DNA from: Pseudoxanthomonas sp. J35
GTDB lineage: Bacteria; Pseudomonadota; Gammaproteobacteria; Xanthomonadales; Xanthomonadaceae
Length of the DNA stretch: 64,000 bases
NCBI RefSeq assembly: GCF_000513995.1
Contig: NZ_AZVB01000007.1
Location: 100,529-164,528 of the forward strand
Direction of reading: 5' to 3'
Each line of letters starts with the position of its first letter. Position 1 is the first letter of the stretch. Positions 1-8,829 of this stretch are shown here, one piece after another. Below the pieces are notes generated by a model. The model worked only from the letters and a program-made list of their open reading frames with translations. It did no database searches and was not told the DNA's origin. Both the position numbers and the translations under genes were made by a program.

Positions 1-1632
1 ATCGTGGTCGGCCTGGCCGTGTACAACCGGCTCGACTCGGTGCCGCGCACGGTGCTGGTGGTCTATCCGTTCGCCCTGACCGTGCTGCTGGGCATGCCGC
101 GGCTGCTGTACCGCGTGTGGAAGGACCACAACGTGCGCCAGCGCAACCTCGCCGCGCGCCGCGTGCTGATCCTCGGTGCCGGCCAGGCCGGCGAGTCGCT
201 GGTCCGCGACCTGCGCCGTTCCGGCGCGTTCGAGCCGGTCGGCTTCCTCGACGATTCGCTGCGCCTGCGCGGCAGCCGCCTCCATGGCGTGCCGGTGCTG
301 GGCCGGCTCGAGGACGCGCCGACCGTGGCCCGCGAGACCGCCGCCGGCATGCTGGTCATCGCCATGCCGTCGCTGGATGCGGCGGCGATGCAGCGGGTGA
401 TGGCGATCTGCGAACGCACCGGACTGCCGTTCCGGATGGTGCCGCGGCTGAGCGACGTGCTCGAGGGCCAGGCCCTGCCGGGCGAGCTGAAGGAAGTGGC
501 GATCGAGGACCTGCTCGGGCGCAAGCCGGTGACCCCGGACTGGAAGCTGATCCGCGGCTGGCTCGGCGGGCGCACGGTGATGGTGACCGGCGCCGGCGGC
601 TCGATCGGTTCGGAGCTGTGCCGCCAGTGCGCGCGCCATGGCGCGCGCCGGCTGGTGTTGCTGGAGATCAACGAGCTGGCCCTGATCACCATCCACGGCG
701 ACCTGCGCCGCGCCTTCCCGGACCTGGAGATCGAGGCCGTGCTCGGCGACTGCGGCGACCCGGCGGTGACCGCCCACGCCCTGCGCCTGGGCCAGCCCGA
801 CGCGGTCTTCCACGCCGCCGCGTACAAGCAGGTGCCGCTGCTGGAGGCGCAGATGCGCGAGGCGGTGCGCAACAACATCCTTGCCACCGACACCGTGGCG
901 CGGCTGTGCCGCGAAAACGGGGTGGGGACCTTCGTCTTCATCTCCACCGACAAGGCGGTCGACCCGGCCAACGTGCTGGGCGCGACCAAGCGCTTCGCCG
1001 AGATGATCGCGCAGTCGCTGGACGAGGAAGACGGCGGCACCCGTTTCGTGACCGTGCGCTTCGGCAACGTGCTCGACTCGGCCGGCAGCGTGGTCCCGCT
1101 GTTCCGCGAGCAGATCCGCAAGGGCGGTCCGGTGACCGTGACCGACCCGGAGGTGACCCGCTACTTCATGACCATCCCCGAGGCCTGCCAGCTGATCGTG
1201 CAGGCGGCGGCCTCCGGTTCGCATGGCGCCATCTACACGCTGGACATGGGCGAGCCGGTGCCGATCCGGCTGCTCGCCGAGCAGATGATCCGCCTGGCCG
1301 GCAAGCAGCCGGGCCGGGACATCGCCATCGTGTACACCGGGCTGCGGCCTGGCGAGAAGCTGCACGAGACCCTGTTCTACGCCGACGAACACTACCGCCC
1401 GACCTCGCATTCGAAGATACTTGAGGCGGGGAAACGTGAACTGTCCGCCGACCGCGTCATCGCGGGGGTGGGGCGCATGCGCGAGGCGGTGGCCCGTTAC
1501 GACGAGGCGACGCTACGCCAGGTACTGTGTGAGGTGATCCCCGAGTTTGTTCCCGCGGAAGTGGCCAGTCCGGCCGACGCAGGCGCTACCGTGGTCCCTT
1601 TCCCAGCTCGCGAGGCTAGATCCACAAGATGA
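1..1632 (+). CDS. Nucleotide-sugar 4,6-dehydratase/epimerase, CapD/WbpM family (5' end outside window)
   Basis: Membrane-anchored enzyme of the WbpM/CapD/FlaA1 family, which dehydrates UDP-N-acetyl sugars to feed O-antigen, capsule or exopolysaccharide synthesis. The reading frame is open to base 1, so the true start lies upstream; full-length members run to about 650 residues with four N-terminal membrane helices, and only the last hydrophobic stretch is visible. There are two Rossmann segments: VLILGAGQAGE near residue 54 (CoA-binding-like regulatory domain) and VMVTGAGGSIGSE near residue 191 (catalytic SDR domain). The conserved STDKAV and GATKRFAEM motifs of the active site follow, and LRPGEKLHE lies near the C-terminus. 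The stop overlaps the galU start by 4 bp (ATGA), so the two are translationally coupled in what looks like the end of a surface-polysaccharide locus. The family is sure; the exact sugar substrate cannot be told. Confidence 0.93.
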   Translation: MVVGLAVYNRLDSVPRTVLVVYPFALTVLLGMPRLLYRVWKDHNVRQRNLAARRVLILGAGQAGESLVRDLRRSGAFEPVGFLDDSLRLRGSRLHGVPVLGRLEDAPTVARETAAGMLVIAMPSLDAAAMQRVMAICERTGLPFRMVPRLSDVLEGQALPGELKEVAIEDLLGRKPVTPDWKLIRGWLGGRTVMVTGAGGSIGSELCRQCARHGARRLVLLEINELALITIHGDLRRAFPDLEIEAVLGDCGDPAVTAHALRLGQPDAVFHAAAYKQVPLLEAQMREAVRNNILATDTVARLCRENGVGTFVFISTDKAVDPANVLGATKRFAEMIAQSLDEEDGGTRFVTVRFGNVLDSAGSVVPLFREQIRKGGPVTVTDPEVTRYFMTIPEACQLIVQAAASGSHGAIYTLDMGEPVPIRLLAEQMIRLAGKQPGRDIAIVYTGLRPGEKLHETLFYADEHYRPTSHSKILEAGKRELSADRVIAGVGRMREAVARYDEATLRQVLCEVIPEFVPAEVASPADAGATVVPFPAREARSTR

Positions 1633-2522
1633 CGTCGAGGCGTATCAGGAAGGCAGTTTTCCCCGTTGCAGGCCTTGGAACCCGGTTCCTCCCCGCAACC
1701 AAGACCGTACCCAAGGAAATGCTGCCGATCATCGACCGGCCGCTGATCCAGTACGCGGTCGACGAGGCGATCGAAGCCGGGTGCGACACCCTGGTGTTCG
1801 TCACCAACCGCTACAAGCACGCGGTCGCCGACTATTTCGACAAGCATTACGAGCTCGAGCACAAGCTCGAGCAGGGCGGCAAGCTCGAGCAGCTCGAGCA
1901 GGTGCGCCATCCGCTCCCCGACCACGTGCGCGTGGTGTTCGTGACCCAGCCCGAAGCGCTGGGCCTGGGCCATGCGGTGCTGTGCGCCAGGGACGTCGTC
2001 GGCGACGAGCCGTTCGCGGTGCTGCTGCCTGACGACCTGATGTGGAACCGCGGGGCCGGCTGCCTGAAGCAGATGGCCGACCTGGCCGAGCGCACCGGCG
2101 GCGGCGTGATCGCCGTGGAAGAAGTGCCGCACGAGAAGACGTCCAGCTACGGCATCGTCGCGACCCGCGACTTCCAGGGCCGCAGCGGCCGCATCGAGGC
2201 GATGGTCGAGAAGCCCCAGCCCGAGGACGCGCCGAGCAACCTGGCCGTGGTCGGCCGCTACATCCTGCCGGGCGGGATCTTCCAGGCGCTGGCTAAGACC
2301 GGCCGGGGCGCCGGCGGCGAGATCCAGCTGACCGACGCGATCGCCGGGGTGATCAAGGCCGGCGGCCAGATCGATGCCTACCACTTCGAAGGCCGGCGCT
2401 TCGACTGCGGTGCGCACATCGGCCTGATCCAGGCCACCGTGCACTTCGCCCTGGAGCACCCGAAGCACGGCGCGGCCGCGCGCGCGGCCATGCACGCGGC
2501 GCTGGACGAAAAGCGCGGCTGA
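1629..2522 (+). CDS. galU: UTP-glucose-1-phosphate uridylyltransferase
   Basis: Makes UDP-glucose from UTP and glucose-1-phosphate in the cytoplasm, the precursor for exopolysaccharide and lipopolysaccharide sugars. The 297-residue protein has the usual family length and begins with the nucleotide-binding signature GLGTRFLPATKTVPKEMLPI at about residues 16-35. Further hallmarks are the LPDDL metal/nucleotide motif near residue 135 and VEKP near residue 195. The ATG overlaps the stop of the upstream dehydratase, indicating one transcript. A strong perfect hairpin follows the stop and separates galU from the convergent fadA. Confidence 0.97.
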   Translation: MTSRRIRKAVFPVAGLGTRFLPATKTVPKEMLPIIDRPLIQYAVDEAIEAGCDTLVFVTNRYKHAVADYFDKHYELEHKLEQGGKLEQLEQVRHPLPDHVRVVFVTQPEALGLGHAVLCARDVVGDEPFAVLLPDDLMWNRGAGCLKQMADLAERTGGGVIAVEEVPHEKTSSYGIVATRDFQGRSGRIEAMVEKPQPEDAPSNLAVVGRYILPGGIFQALAKTGRGAGGEIQLTDAIAGVIKAGGQIDAYHFEGRRFDCGAHIGLIQATVHFALEHPKHGAAARAAMHAALDEKRG

Positions 2523-2548
2523 TCCGGCGCGCGCTTCGCCAGGTTGCC

Positions 2549-2583
2549 AACGGAAACGGCGCCCATCGGGCGCCGTTTCCGTT
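2549..2583. terminator. Bidirectional rho-independent-like terminator between galU and fadA
   Basis: A perfect 16-bp stem with a 3-nt ATC loop (arms 2549-2564 and 2568-2583) lies between the convergent galU and fadA stops. The arms begin AACGGAAA and end TTTCCGTT, so each strand has a short U-containing tail. It can serve both genes. Confidence 0.85.
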
Positions 2584-2600
2584 GGGGCGGCGGGTGAGGC

Positions 2601-3809
2601 TCAGAGCGCCTCGAAGATGCCTGCCGCGCCCATGCCGGTGCCGATGCACATGGTGACCATGCCGTACTTCTGCTGGCGGCGGCGCAGGCCGTGGACCAGG
2701 GTGGCGGTACGGATGGCGCCGGTGGCGCCCAGCGGGTGGCCCAGGGCGATGGCGCCGCCCAGCGGGTTGACCTTGGCCGGATCCAGCTGGCTGTCGCGGA
2801 TCACCGCCAGCGCCTGCGCGGCGAAGGCCTCGTTGAGCTCGATCCAGTCCAGCTGGTCCTTGCTCAGGCCGGCCTGCTTGAGCGCCTTCGGGATCGCGGC
2901 GATCGGACCGATGCCCATCACTTCCGGGCGCACGCCGGCGACCGAGAAGCTGACGAAGCGGGCGAGGGGAGTCAGGCCGTAGTCCTTGATCGCCTGCTCG
3001 GAGGCCAGCAGCACCGCGCCGGCGCCGTCGCTCATCTGCGAGGAGTTGCCGGCGGTGACGCTGCCGCCGAACTGGCCGTTGCGGAACACCGGGCGCAGCC
3101 TGGCCAGGCTCTCCAGCGAGGTGTCCGGGCGCGGGCCTTCGTCGGTGTCCACCAGCCTGCGCTTCTCGACGATGGTGTGGCCGGCCAGGTCGGGCACGTG
3201 CGAGACCACCTCATACGGGGTGATCTCGTCGCGGAACTCGCCGGCGGCGATGGCGGCCAGCGCCTTCTGGTGGGAGGCGAGGGCGAAGGCGTCCTGGTCC
3301 TCGCGGCTGACCTTCCATTCCTCGGCCACCTTCTCGGCGGTGATGCCCATGCCGTAGGCGATGGCCACGTTCTCGTCGCGGGCGAAGACCTGCGGGCTGA
3401 GCGCGACCTTGTTGCCCATCATCGGCACCATGGACATGGACTCGGTGCCGCCGGCCAGCATCAGGTCGGCGTTGCCCAGGCGGATCTGGTCCGCGGCCAG
3501 GGCCACGGCCTGCAGGCCGGAGGAGCAGAAGCGGTTGATCGTCTGCGCGGCGATGGTGTTGGGCAGGCCGGCCAGCAGCAGGCCGATGCGGGCCACGTTC
3601 ATGCCCTGCTCGGCCTCGGGCATGGCGCAGCCGATGATGGCGTCGTCGATGTGGTTGACGTCGATGCCCGGAGCCTGCGCGACCACGGCCTTCAGCACGT
3701 GGGCCAGCATCTCGTCCGGCCGGGTGTTGCGGAACACGCCCTTGGGCGCCTTGCCCACCGGGGTGCGGGTGGCGGCGACGATGTAGGCGTCCTGGATCTG
3801 CTTGCTCAT
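2601..3809 (-). CDS. fadA: Acetyl-CoA C-acyltransferase (3-ketoacyl-CoA thiolase)
   Basis: Last enzyme of the beta-oxidation cycle: cleaves 3-ketoacyl-CoA with CoA to release acetyl-CoA. The 402-residue product shows the thiolase signatures in order: nucleophile Cys95 in INRFCSSGLQ, the ALGHPLGATGA histidine motif near residue 355, and the MCIGTGMGAAG cysteine motif close to the C-terminus. The ATG at 3809 (MSKQIQDAYIVAATRTP) was chosen because homologues begin here; the frame stays open upstream but reads like non-coding sequence. It lies 86 bp downstream of fadN on the same strand and is probably cotranscribed with it. A 10-bp hairpin sits in the gap. Confidence 0.95.
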   Translation of the reverse strand: MSKQIQDAYIVAATRTPVGKAPKGVFRNTRPDEMLAHVLKAVVAQAPGIDVNHIDDAIIGCAMPEAEQGMNVARIGLLLAGLPNTIAAQTINRFCSSGLQAVALAADQIRLGNADLMLAGGTESMSMVPMMGNKVALSPQVFARDENVAIAYGMGITAEKVAEEWKVSREDQDAFALASHQKALAAIAAGEFRDEITPYEVVSHVPDLAGHTIVEKRRLVDTDEGPRPDTSLESLARLRPVFRNGQFGGSVTAGNSSQMSDGAGAVLLASEQAIKDYGLTPLARFVSFSVAGVRPEVMGIGPIAAIPKALKQAGLSKDQLDWIELNEAFAAQALAVIRDSQLDPAKVNPLGGAIALGHPLGATGAIRTATLVHGLRRRQQKYGMVTMCIGTGMGAAGIFEAL

Positions 3810-3846
3810 GTTCTTTGTCTCGGTTGGGAGGATGAGTCGGCGGGCC

Positions 3847-3871
3847 TGGCGCCGGGGCGTGCCCGGCGCCA
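3847..3871 (-). other. Intercistronic hairpin between fadN and fadA
   Basis: A perfect 10-bp stem (TGGCGCCGGG / CCCGGCGCCA) with a 5-nt loop sits in the 86-bp gap between fadN and fadA. It has no U-run, so it is more likely an mRNA-stabilising or partial-attenuation structure than a full terminator. Confidence 0.45.
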
Positions 3872-3895
3872 CGCGCGGGGTGCGCGGTCGTCCGC

Positions 3896-6268
3896 TCAGT
3901 TCCTCAGGGGCTTGCCCGTCTTGAGCATGTGCGCGATGCGCGCCTGGGTCTTCTCCTGCTGCGCCAGCTCGACGAAGTGCTTGCGCTCCAGGCGCAGCAG
4001 CCACTCCTCGTCCACCTGGCTGCCGCGGTCGACCTGGCCGCCGCACAGCACGGTGGCGATGCGGGTGGCGATCTGGTCGTCGTGCTCGCTGATGAAGCGG
4101 CCCTCCAGCATGTTGACCAGCAGCATGCGGAAGGTGGCGATGCCGACGTCGCCGGCCACGGTGATGCTGCGCGCCGGCAGCGGCGGGCGGTAGCCGGCCT
4201 CGGCCAGGGCGCGCGCCTCAGCCTTGGCCACGTGCAGCAGCTCGAAGGCGTTGAACACGACCTTGTCGTCCGGGCGCAGCAGGCCCAGCTCCTTGGCCTC
4301 GATGGCCGAGGTGGACACCTTGGCCATGGCCACAGTCTCGAACACCTTCTTCAGCTCGGCGAACACGTCGCCGCCCGGGCCGGCCGCGCGCGCGGCGCGC
4401 ACCGCCAGCTCCTTCAGGCCGCCACCGGCCGGCAGCAGGCCCACGCCGGCCTCGACCAGGCCGATGTAGCTCTCCAGGTGGGCCACGGTGCGGGCGCTGT
4501 GCATCTGGAACTCGCAGCCGCCACCCAGGGCCAGGCCGCGCACGGCCGCGACCACCGGCACCAGCGCGTACTTGATGCGCTGGCTGGTGCACTGGAAGTT
4601 GGCGACCATGTCCTCGAACTGGTCGACCTTGCCGGCCTGCAGCAGGCCCAGCGCGCCGGCCAGGTCGGCGCCGGCGGAGAAGGGCTCCTTCTGCTGCCAG
4701 ATCACCAGGCCCTGGAAATCGCGCTCGGCGATGGAGATCGCTTCCTGCAGGCCGTTGAGCACGTGGTCGGAGACGGTGTTCATCTTGGTCTTGAACGAGA
4801 CCACGGCGATGCCGTCGCCGTCGTGCCACATGCGCACGCCGTCGTTCTCGTAGACCGTGGTGCCCGGGTCGAACTTCTCGCCCAGCAGCGGATCGGGGAA
4901 GCGCTGGCGCTGGTAGACCGGCAGCGACGAGCGCGGCACCACGCTGTTGCTGGCCGGGCTGTAGCTGCCCTCGGCGGCGTGCACGCCCTCGCGGCCGTCG
5001 AGCACCCACGCCGGCAGCGGGGCGTCGCTCATGGCCTTGCCGGCGGCGATGTCGTCGGCGATCCACTGCGCCACCTGCTTCCAGCCGGCGGCCTGCCAGG
5101 TCTCGAACGGACCCATGCTCCAGCCGTAGCCCCAGCGGATGGCCAGGTCCACGTCACGGGCGGTGTCGGCGATGTCGGCCAGGTGATAGGCCGCGTAGTG
5201 GAACAGGTCGCGGAACGCGGCCCACAGGAACTGCGCCTGCGGGTGCTGGCTTTCGCGCAGCTTCGCGAACTTCTCGGCCGGGTTCTTGATCTTGAGGATC
5301 TCGACCACCTCGTCGGCGGCCTTGCGGTCGGCGGCGCGGTAGTCCTGCTTGTCCAGGTCCAGGACCATGATGTCCTTGCCGACCTTGCGGAAGATGCCGG
5401 CGCCGGTCTTCTGGCCCAGCGCGCCCTTGGCGATCAGCGCGGACAGCCAGTCAGGGGACTGGAAGTACCTGTGCCACGGATCCTGCGGCAGGGTGTCGGC
5501 CATGGTCTTGATGACGTGGGCCATGGTGTCCAGGCCGACCACGTCGGAGGTGCGGTAGGTGGCCGACTTGGGGCGGCCGACCAGCGGGCCGGTGATGGCG
5601 TCGACCTCGTCGAAGCCCAGGCCGAACTGGCGGGTGTGGTGGATCACCGACAGGATCGAGAACACGCCGATGCGGTTGCCGATGAAGTTCGGGGTGTCCT
5701 TCGCGTAGACCACGCCCTTGCCGAGGTTGGTGACCAGGAAGGTCTCCAGGCCCTCCAGCACCGCCTTGTCGGTGGTGTCGGCCGGGATCAGCTCGGCCAG
5801 GTGCATGTAGCGCGGCGGGTTGAAGAAGTGCACGCCGCAGAAGCGATGGCGCAGCTGCTCGGGCAGCACCGCGGCCAGGGCGTTGATGCCCAGGCCCGAG
5901 GTGTTGGAGGCCAGCACCGCGGTGTCGTTCACGAACGGCGCGATCTTGCGGTACAGGTCCTGCTTCCAGTCCATCCGTTCGGCGATGGCCTCGATGACCA
6001 GGTCGCAGTCGCACAGCTGCTCCAGGCCGGTGTCGTAGTTGGCCGGGGTGATCGCCTCGGCCAGCTTCCGGCTGGCCAGCGGGGCAGGGCTGAGCTTGCC
6101 CAGGTTGGCGATGGCCTTCAGGACCACCCCGTTGGGATCGCCCTCCCTGGCGGGCAGGTCGAACAGGACGGTGTCGACCCCGGCATTGGTGAGGTGGGCG
6201 GCGATCTGGGCGCCCATGACGCCGGCACCGAGCACGGCGGCGCGACGTACAAGCAGTTTCTCAGACAT
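3896..6268 (-). CDS. fadN: 3-hydroxyacyl-CoA dehydrogenase / enoyl-CoA hydratase, FadN-type
   Basis: Bifunctional beta-oxidation enzyme that hydrates enoyl-CoA and oxidises the 3-hydroxyacyl-CoA with NAD. The 790-residue protein starts with the NAD-binding motif AAVLGAGVMGAQIAAH (residues 10-25). The HCDH catalytic region follows (SNTSGL near 143, GVHFFNPP near 165), then the HCDH C-terminal domain to about 450. A crotonase domain comes last (FSAGADL, LALGGGCEF, EAGVGLLPAGGG). This is the Bacillus FadN order, inverted relative to E. coli FadB, which has hydratase first. The ATG at 6268 follows an AAGG Shine-Dalgarno; the frame extends further but without support. It begins 28 bp after the TetR-type regulator stop and precedes fadA, so regulator-fadN-fadA reads as one operon. 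Confidence 0.93.
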   Translation of the reverse strand: MSEKLLVRRAAVLGAGVMGAQIAAHLTNAGVDTVLFDLPAREGDPNGVVLKAIANLGKLSPAPLASRKLAEAITPANYDTGLEQLCDCDLVIEAIAERMDWKQDLYRKIAPFVNDTAVLASNTSGLGINALAAVLPEQLRHRFCGVHFFNPPRYMHLAELIPADTTDKAVLEGLETFLVTNLGKGVVYAKDTPNFIGNRIGVFSILSVIHHTRQFGLGFDEVDAITGPLVGRPKSATYRTSDVVGLDTMAHVIKTMADTLPQDPWHRYFQSPDWLSALIAKGALGQKTGAGIFRKVGKDIMVLDLDKQDYRAADRKAADEVVEILKIKNPAEKFAKLRESQHPQAQFLWAAFRDLFHYAAYHLADIADTARDVDLAIRWGYGWSMGPFETWQAAGWKQVAQWIADDIAAGKAMSDAPLPAWVLDGREGVHAAEGSYSPASNSVVPRSSLPVYQRQRFPDPLLGEKFDPGTTVYENDGVRMWHDGDGIAVVSFKTKMNTVSDHVLNGLQEAISIAERDFQGLVIWQQKEPFSAGADLAGALGLLQAGKVDQFEDMVANFQCTSQRIKYALVPVVAAVRGLALGGGCEFQMHSARTVAHLESYIGLVEAGVGLLPAGGGLKELAVRAARAAGPGGDVFAELKKVFETVAMAKVSTSAIEAKELGLLRPDDKVVFNAFELLHVAKAEARALAEAGYRPPLPARSITVAGDVGIATFRMLLVNMLEGRFISEHDDQIATRIATVLCGGQVDRGSQVDEEWLLRLERKHFVELAQQEKTQARIAHMLKTGKPLRN

Positions 6269-6296
6269 GTCTGGCAACCTTTTGATTGTTAATGAA

Positions 6297-6926
6297 TTAC
6301 TTTGCCGGAGCCTGGAGCCCGGCGGCGGCAAAACGGATGAGCTCGCGGGCAGCTCTGGCCCGGTGGGTGGCCTCGCTGGCGCTGGCCGGGCGCTTGATCA
6401 AACCGAAATCGGACATGGCATAGGTCAGGGCGCCGGCGAGGAAATCCAGACGCCAGTACAGGGTTTCCTTGTCCAGCTGCGGCAGGCAGGCGTGCAGCGC
6501 CTTGCCGAACTCGCGCAGCACGTGGCCGTAGTGGTCGGACAGGAACTTGCGCAGGCTCTCGTTGTGCTCGGCGTAGGCGCGGGCGATCACCCGGACGAAG
6601 GAGGCACCGCCGTTGCGGTCCTGGGCCAGGGCCAGCGCCGGCTCGATGAAGGCGGCGAGGATCGGTTCCAGCTCGCCGGGATGCTCGCGCAGGGCGGCTT
6701 CCAGCTGTTCCAGGCGGGCGGCGGTCATCCCGTCCATGCGCCGGCGGAACACCTCGTTGACCAGGTTTTCCTTGGACCCGAAGTGGTAGTTGACCGCGGC
6801 GATGTTCACCGCCGCCAGGCTGGTGACCTGGCGCAGCGAGGTCGCGGCAAAGCCATGCTGGGCGAACAGTTCCTCGGCGGCGCCGAGGATCCGGTCCTTG
6901 GTGGAGAAGTGCGCGGCCCGGGCCAT
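6297..6926 (-). CDS. TetR-family regulator, PsrA-like
   Basis: A 209-residue one-component repressor. The N-terminal helix-turn-helix (RILGAAEELFAQHGF ... AAVNIAAVNYHFGSKENLV) closely matches the DNA-binding domain of Pseudomonas PsrA, a repressor of beta-oxidation genes that is released by long-chain fatty acids or acyl-CoA. The C-terminal half has the PsrA-like LRKFLSDHYGHV and YWRLDFLAGALTYAMSDF segments. It is the first gene before fadN (28-bp gap). A PsrA-type dyad lies 17 bp upstream of the start, which supports autorepression of the whole fad unit. Ligand identity is inferred from homology and context only. Confidence 0.88.
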   Translation of the reverse strand: MARAAHFSTKDRILGAAEELFAQHGFAATSLRQVTSLAAVNIAAVNYHFGSKENLVNEVFRRRMDGMTAARLEQLEAALREHPGELEPILAAFIEPALALAQDRNGGASFVRVIARAYAEHNESLRKFLSDHYGHVLREFGKALHACLPQLDKETLYWRLDFLAGALTYAMSDFGLIKRPASASEATHRARAARELIRFAAAGLQAPAK

Positions 6927-6942
6927 GGCGGATCCAGTAAAT

Positions 6943-6956
6943 CAAACGATTGTTTT
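6943..6956 (-). promoter_or_regulatory. Candidate PsrA-type operator for the regulator-fadN-fadA operon
   Basis: The sequence CAAAC-GATT-GTTTT contains the inverted repeat AAAC-N4-GTTT, matching the published PsrA consensus of G/CAAAC-N2-4-GTTTG/C. It lies 17 bp upstream of the regulator ATG, where binding would block transcription. It is the only A/T-rich patch in this 230-bp gap. Confidence 0.6.
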
Positions 6957-7043
6957 ATCCTAGGCCCGCGCCCCGGCCCGGTCATTTTGCAATGCAGCAT
7001 TTACGGCTGGCCGCAGGGCCTGCATCCGTCGCCGCCGCGATGT

Positions 7044-7049
7044 TAGAAT
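7044..7049 (+). promoter_or_regulatory. Putative -10 element upstream of ndk
   Basis: TAGAAT followed by TGCGC resembles the -10 plus GCGC discriminator seen at other genes in this window. No good -35 is visible at 17-nt spacing. Transcription from here would begin about 100 nt before ndk and run at once into the hairpin at 7073. Confidence 0.4.
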
Positions 7050-7072
7050 TGCGCTACGCATTTGAAGCTAAG

Positions 7073-7095
7073 CCCGCGTCCTGACGCGGGTTTTT
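7073..7095 (+). terminator. Terminator/attenuator hairpin in the ndk leader
   Basis: CCCGCGTC-CT-GACGCGGG followed directly by TTTTT is a textbook intrinsic terminator. It lies 60 bp before ndk and downstream of the only visible -10 on this strand, while the upstream gene points the other way. It therefore either attenuates ndk or ends a very short leader RNA. Confidence 0.7.
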
Positions 7096-7155
7096 CGTGC
7101 TAACCTCGGACCGTCCTGGTCCGGAATTCCCGTCCTTCACCAGAGAACACAGACA

Positions 7156-7581
7156 ATGGCGCTGGAGCGCACCCTTTCGATCATCAAGCCCGATGCCGTC
7201 GCCAAGAACGTCATCGGCGAAATCTACTCCCGCTTCGAGAAGGCCGGCCTGAAGATCGTGGCCGCCAAGTACAAGCAGCTGTCGCGCCGCGAGGCCGAGG
7301 GCTTCTACGCGGTGCACCGCGAGCGCCCGTTCTTCAACGCGCTGGTCGAGTTCATGATCTCCGGCCCGGTGATGATCCAGGTGCTGGAAGGCGAGAACGC
7401 CGTGCTCAAGCACCGCGAGCTGCTGGGTGCCACCAACCCGAAGGAAGCCGCGCCGGGCACCATCCGCGCCGACTTCGCCGAATCGATCGACGCCAACGCC
7501 GCGCACGGTTCGGACTCGGTCGAGAACGCCGCGATCGAAGTGGCCTACTTCTTCGCCGCCACCGAAGTCGTTTCGCGCTGA
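7156..7581 (+). CDS. ndk: Nucleoside diphosphate kinase
   Basis: Balances cellular NTP and dNTP pools by transferring the gamma-phosphate of ATP through a phosphohistidine. The 141-residue length is standard. It opens with [12 protein letters not shown] and carries the catalytic histidine in NAAHGSDS near residue 117. An intrinsic terminator-like hairpin lies in its leader, and rlmN follows 27 bp after the stop, so the two are probably cotranscribed as in many gammaproteobacteria. Confidence 0.97.
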   Translation: MALERTLSIIKPDAVAKNVIGEIYSRFEKAGLKIVAAKYKQLSRREAEGFYAVHRERPFFNALVEFMISGPVMIQVLEGENAVLKHRELLGATNPKEAAPGTIRADFAESIDANAAHGSDSVENAAIEVAYFFAATEVVSR

Positions 7582-7608
7582 GCGCACTGAAGTAGAAGGT
7601 CGAACCAC

Positions 7609-8829
7609 GTGTCCGGACTGCAGCCGATTCCCAGCGTGACCACCACCGGCGAGCCGATCGCCGCGGCCACGCCTGCCCGCCAGAATCTGCTCGAGCTGGA
7701 CCGCGAGGGCCTGGAGCGCTTCTTCGTCGAGGTCCTCGGCGAACAGAAGTTCCGCGCCCACCAGGTGATGAAGTGGATCCACCACCGCTACGTCACCGAC
7801 TTCGACCAGATGACCGACCTCGGCAAGGCGCTGCGCGCCAAGCTGCACGCGCATGCCGAGGTCGTCGTCCCCAACGTCGTGTTCGACAAGCCCTCCGCCG
7901 ACGGCACCCACAAGTGGCTGCTGGCGATGGGCGTCGATGGCAGGAACGCCATCGAGACCGTGTACATCCCCGACAAGGGCCGCGGCACGCTGTGCGTATC
8001 CTCCCAGGTCGGCTGCGGCCTGAACTGCACCTTCTGTTCGACCGCCACCCAGGGTTTCAACCGCAACCTGACCACCGCCGAGATCATCGGCCAGGTGTGG
8101 GTCGCGGCGCGCCACCTGGGCAACGTGCCGCACCAGCAGCGCCGCCTCACCAACGTGGTGATGATGGGCATGGGCGAGCCGCTGATGAATTTCGACAACG
8201 TCGTGCGCGCCATGAGCATCATGCGCGACGACCTGGGCTACGGCCTGGCCAACAAGCGCGTCACCCTGTCGACCTCCGGCCTGGTGCCGATGATCGACCG
8301 GCTCTCGGTCGAGAGCGACGTGTCGCTGGCCGTCTCGCTGCATGCGCCCAACGACGCGCTGCGCGAGACCCTGGTCCCGCTCAACAGGAAGTACCCGATT
8401 GCCGAGCTGATGGCGTCCTGCGCGCGCTACCTGCGCGCGAACAAGAAGCGCGAATCGGTGACCTTCGAGTACACCCTGATGAAGGGCGTCAACGACCAGC
8501 CCGAGCACGCCCGCCAGCTGGCCAGGCTGATGCGCCAGTTCGACAACGCGGTGCAGGCGCGCGATTCGGGCAAGGTCAACCTGATCCCGTTCAACCCGTT
8601 CCCCGGCACCCGCTACGAGCGCTCGGACGAGGCGACGATCCGCGCCTTCCAGAAGATCCTGCTCGACTCGCAGGTGCTGACCATGGTCCGGCGCACCCGC
8701 GGCGACGACATCGACGCGGCCTGCGGCCAGCTCAAGGGCCAGGTCATGGACCGCACCCGGCGCCAGGCCGAATTCCGGCGCCAGCTCGAGCGCCAGGACC
8801 CCGGGCACGTGGATGGCCATGCGGCCTGA
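7609..8829 (+). CDS. rlmN: 23S rRNA (adenine2503-C2)-methyltransferase / tRNA A37 methyltransferase
   Basis: Radical-SAM enzyme that methylates C2 of A2503 in 23S rRNA and A37 in some tRNAs. The 406-residue product has the radical-SAM cluster Cys136-x3-Cys140-x2-Cys143 ([16 protein letters not shown]) and the family motif [10 protein letters not shown]. The N-terminal HhH-like RNA-binding domain contains [13 protein letters not shown]. The GTG at 7609 is preceded at 8 nt by AGAAGGT and was chosen for that reason. The 3' end overlaps pilW by 17 bp. Confidence 0.96.
   Translation: MSGLQPIPSVTTTGEPIAAATPARQNLLELDREGLERFFVEVLGEQKFRAHQVMKWIHHRYVTDFDQMTDLGKALRAKLHAHAEVVVPNVVFDKPSADGTHKWLLAMGVDGRNAIETVYIPDKGRGTLCVSSQVGCGLNCTFCSTATQGFNRNLTTAEIIGQVWVAARHLGNVPHQQRRLTNVVMMGMGEPLMNFDNVVRAMSIMRDDLGYGLANKRVTLSTSGLVPMIDRLSVESDVSLAVSLHAPNDALRETLVPLNRKYPIAELMASCARYLRANKKRESVTFEYTLMKGVNDQPEHARQLARLMRQFDNAVQARDSGKVNLIPFNPFPGTRYERSDEATIRAFQKILLDSQVLTMVRRTRGDDIDAACGQLKGQVMDRTRRQAEFRRQLERQDPGHVDGHAA

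Noticed and set aside
3929..6292. A 787-codon plus-strand frame opposite fadN
   Set aside because: Shadow of fadN with a repetitive Gly/Ala/His/Gln translation.
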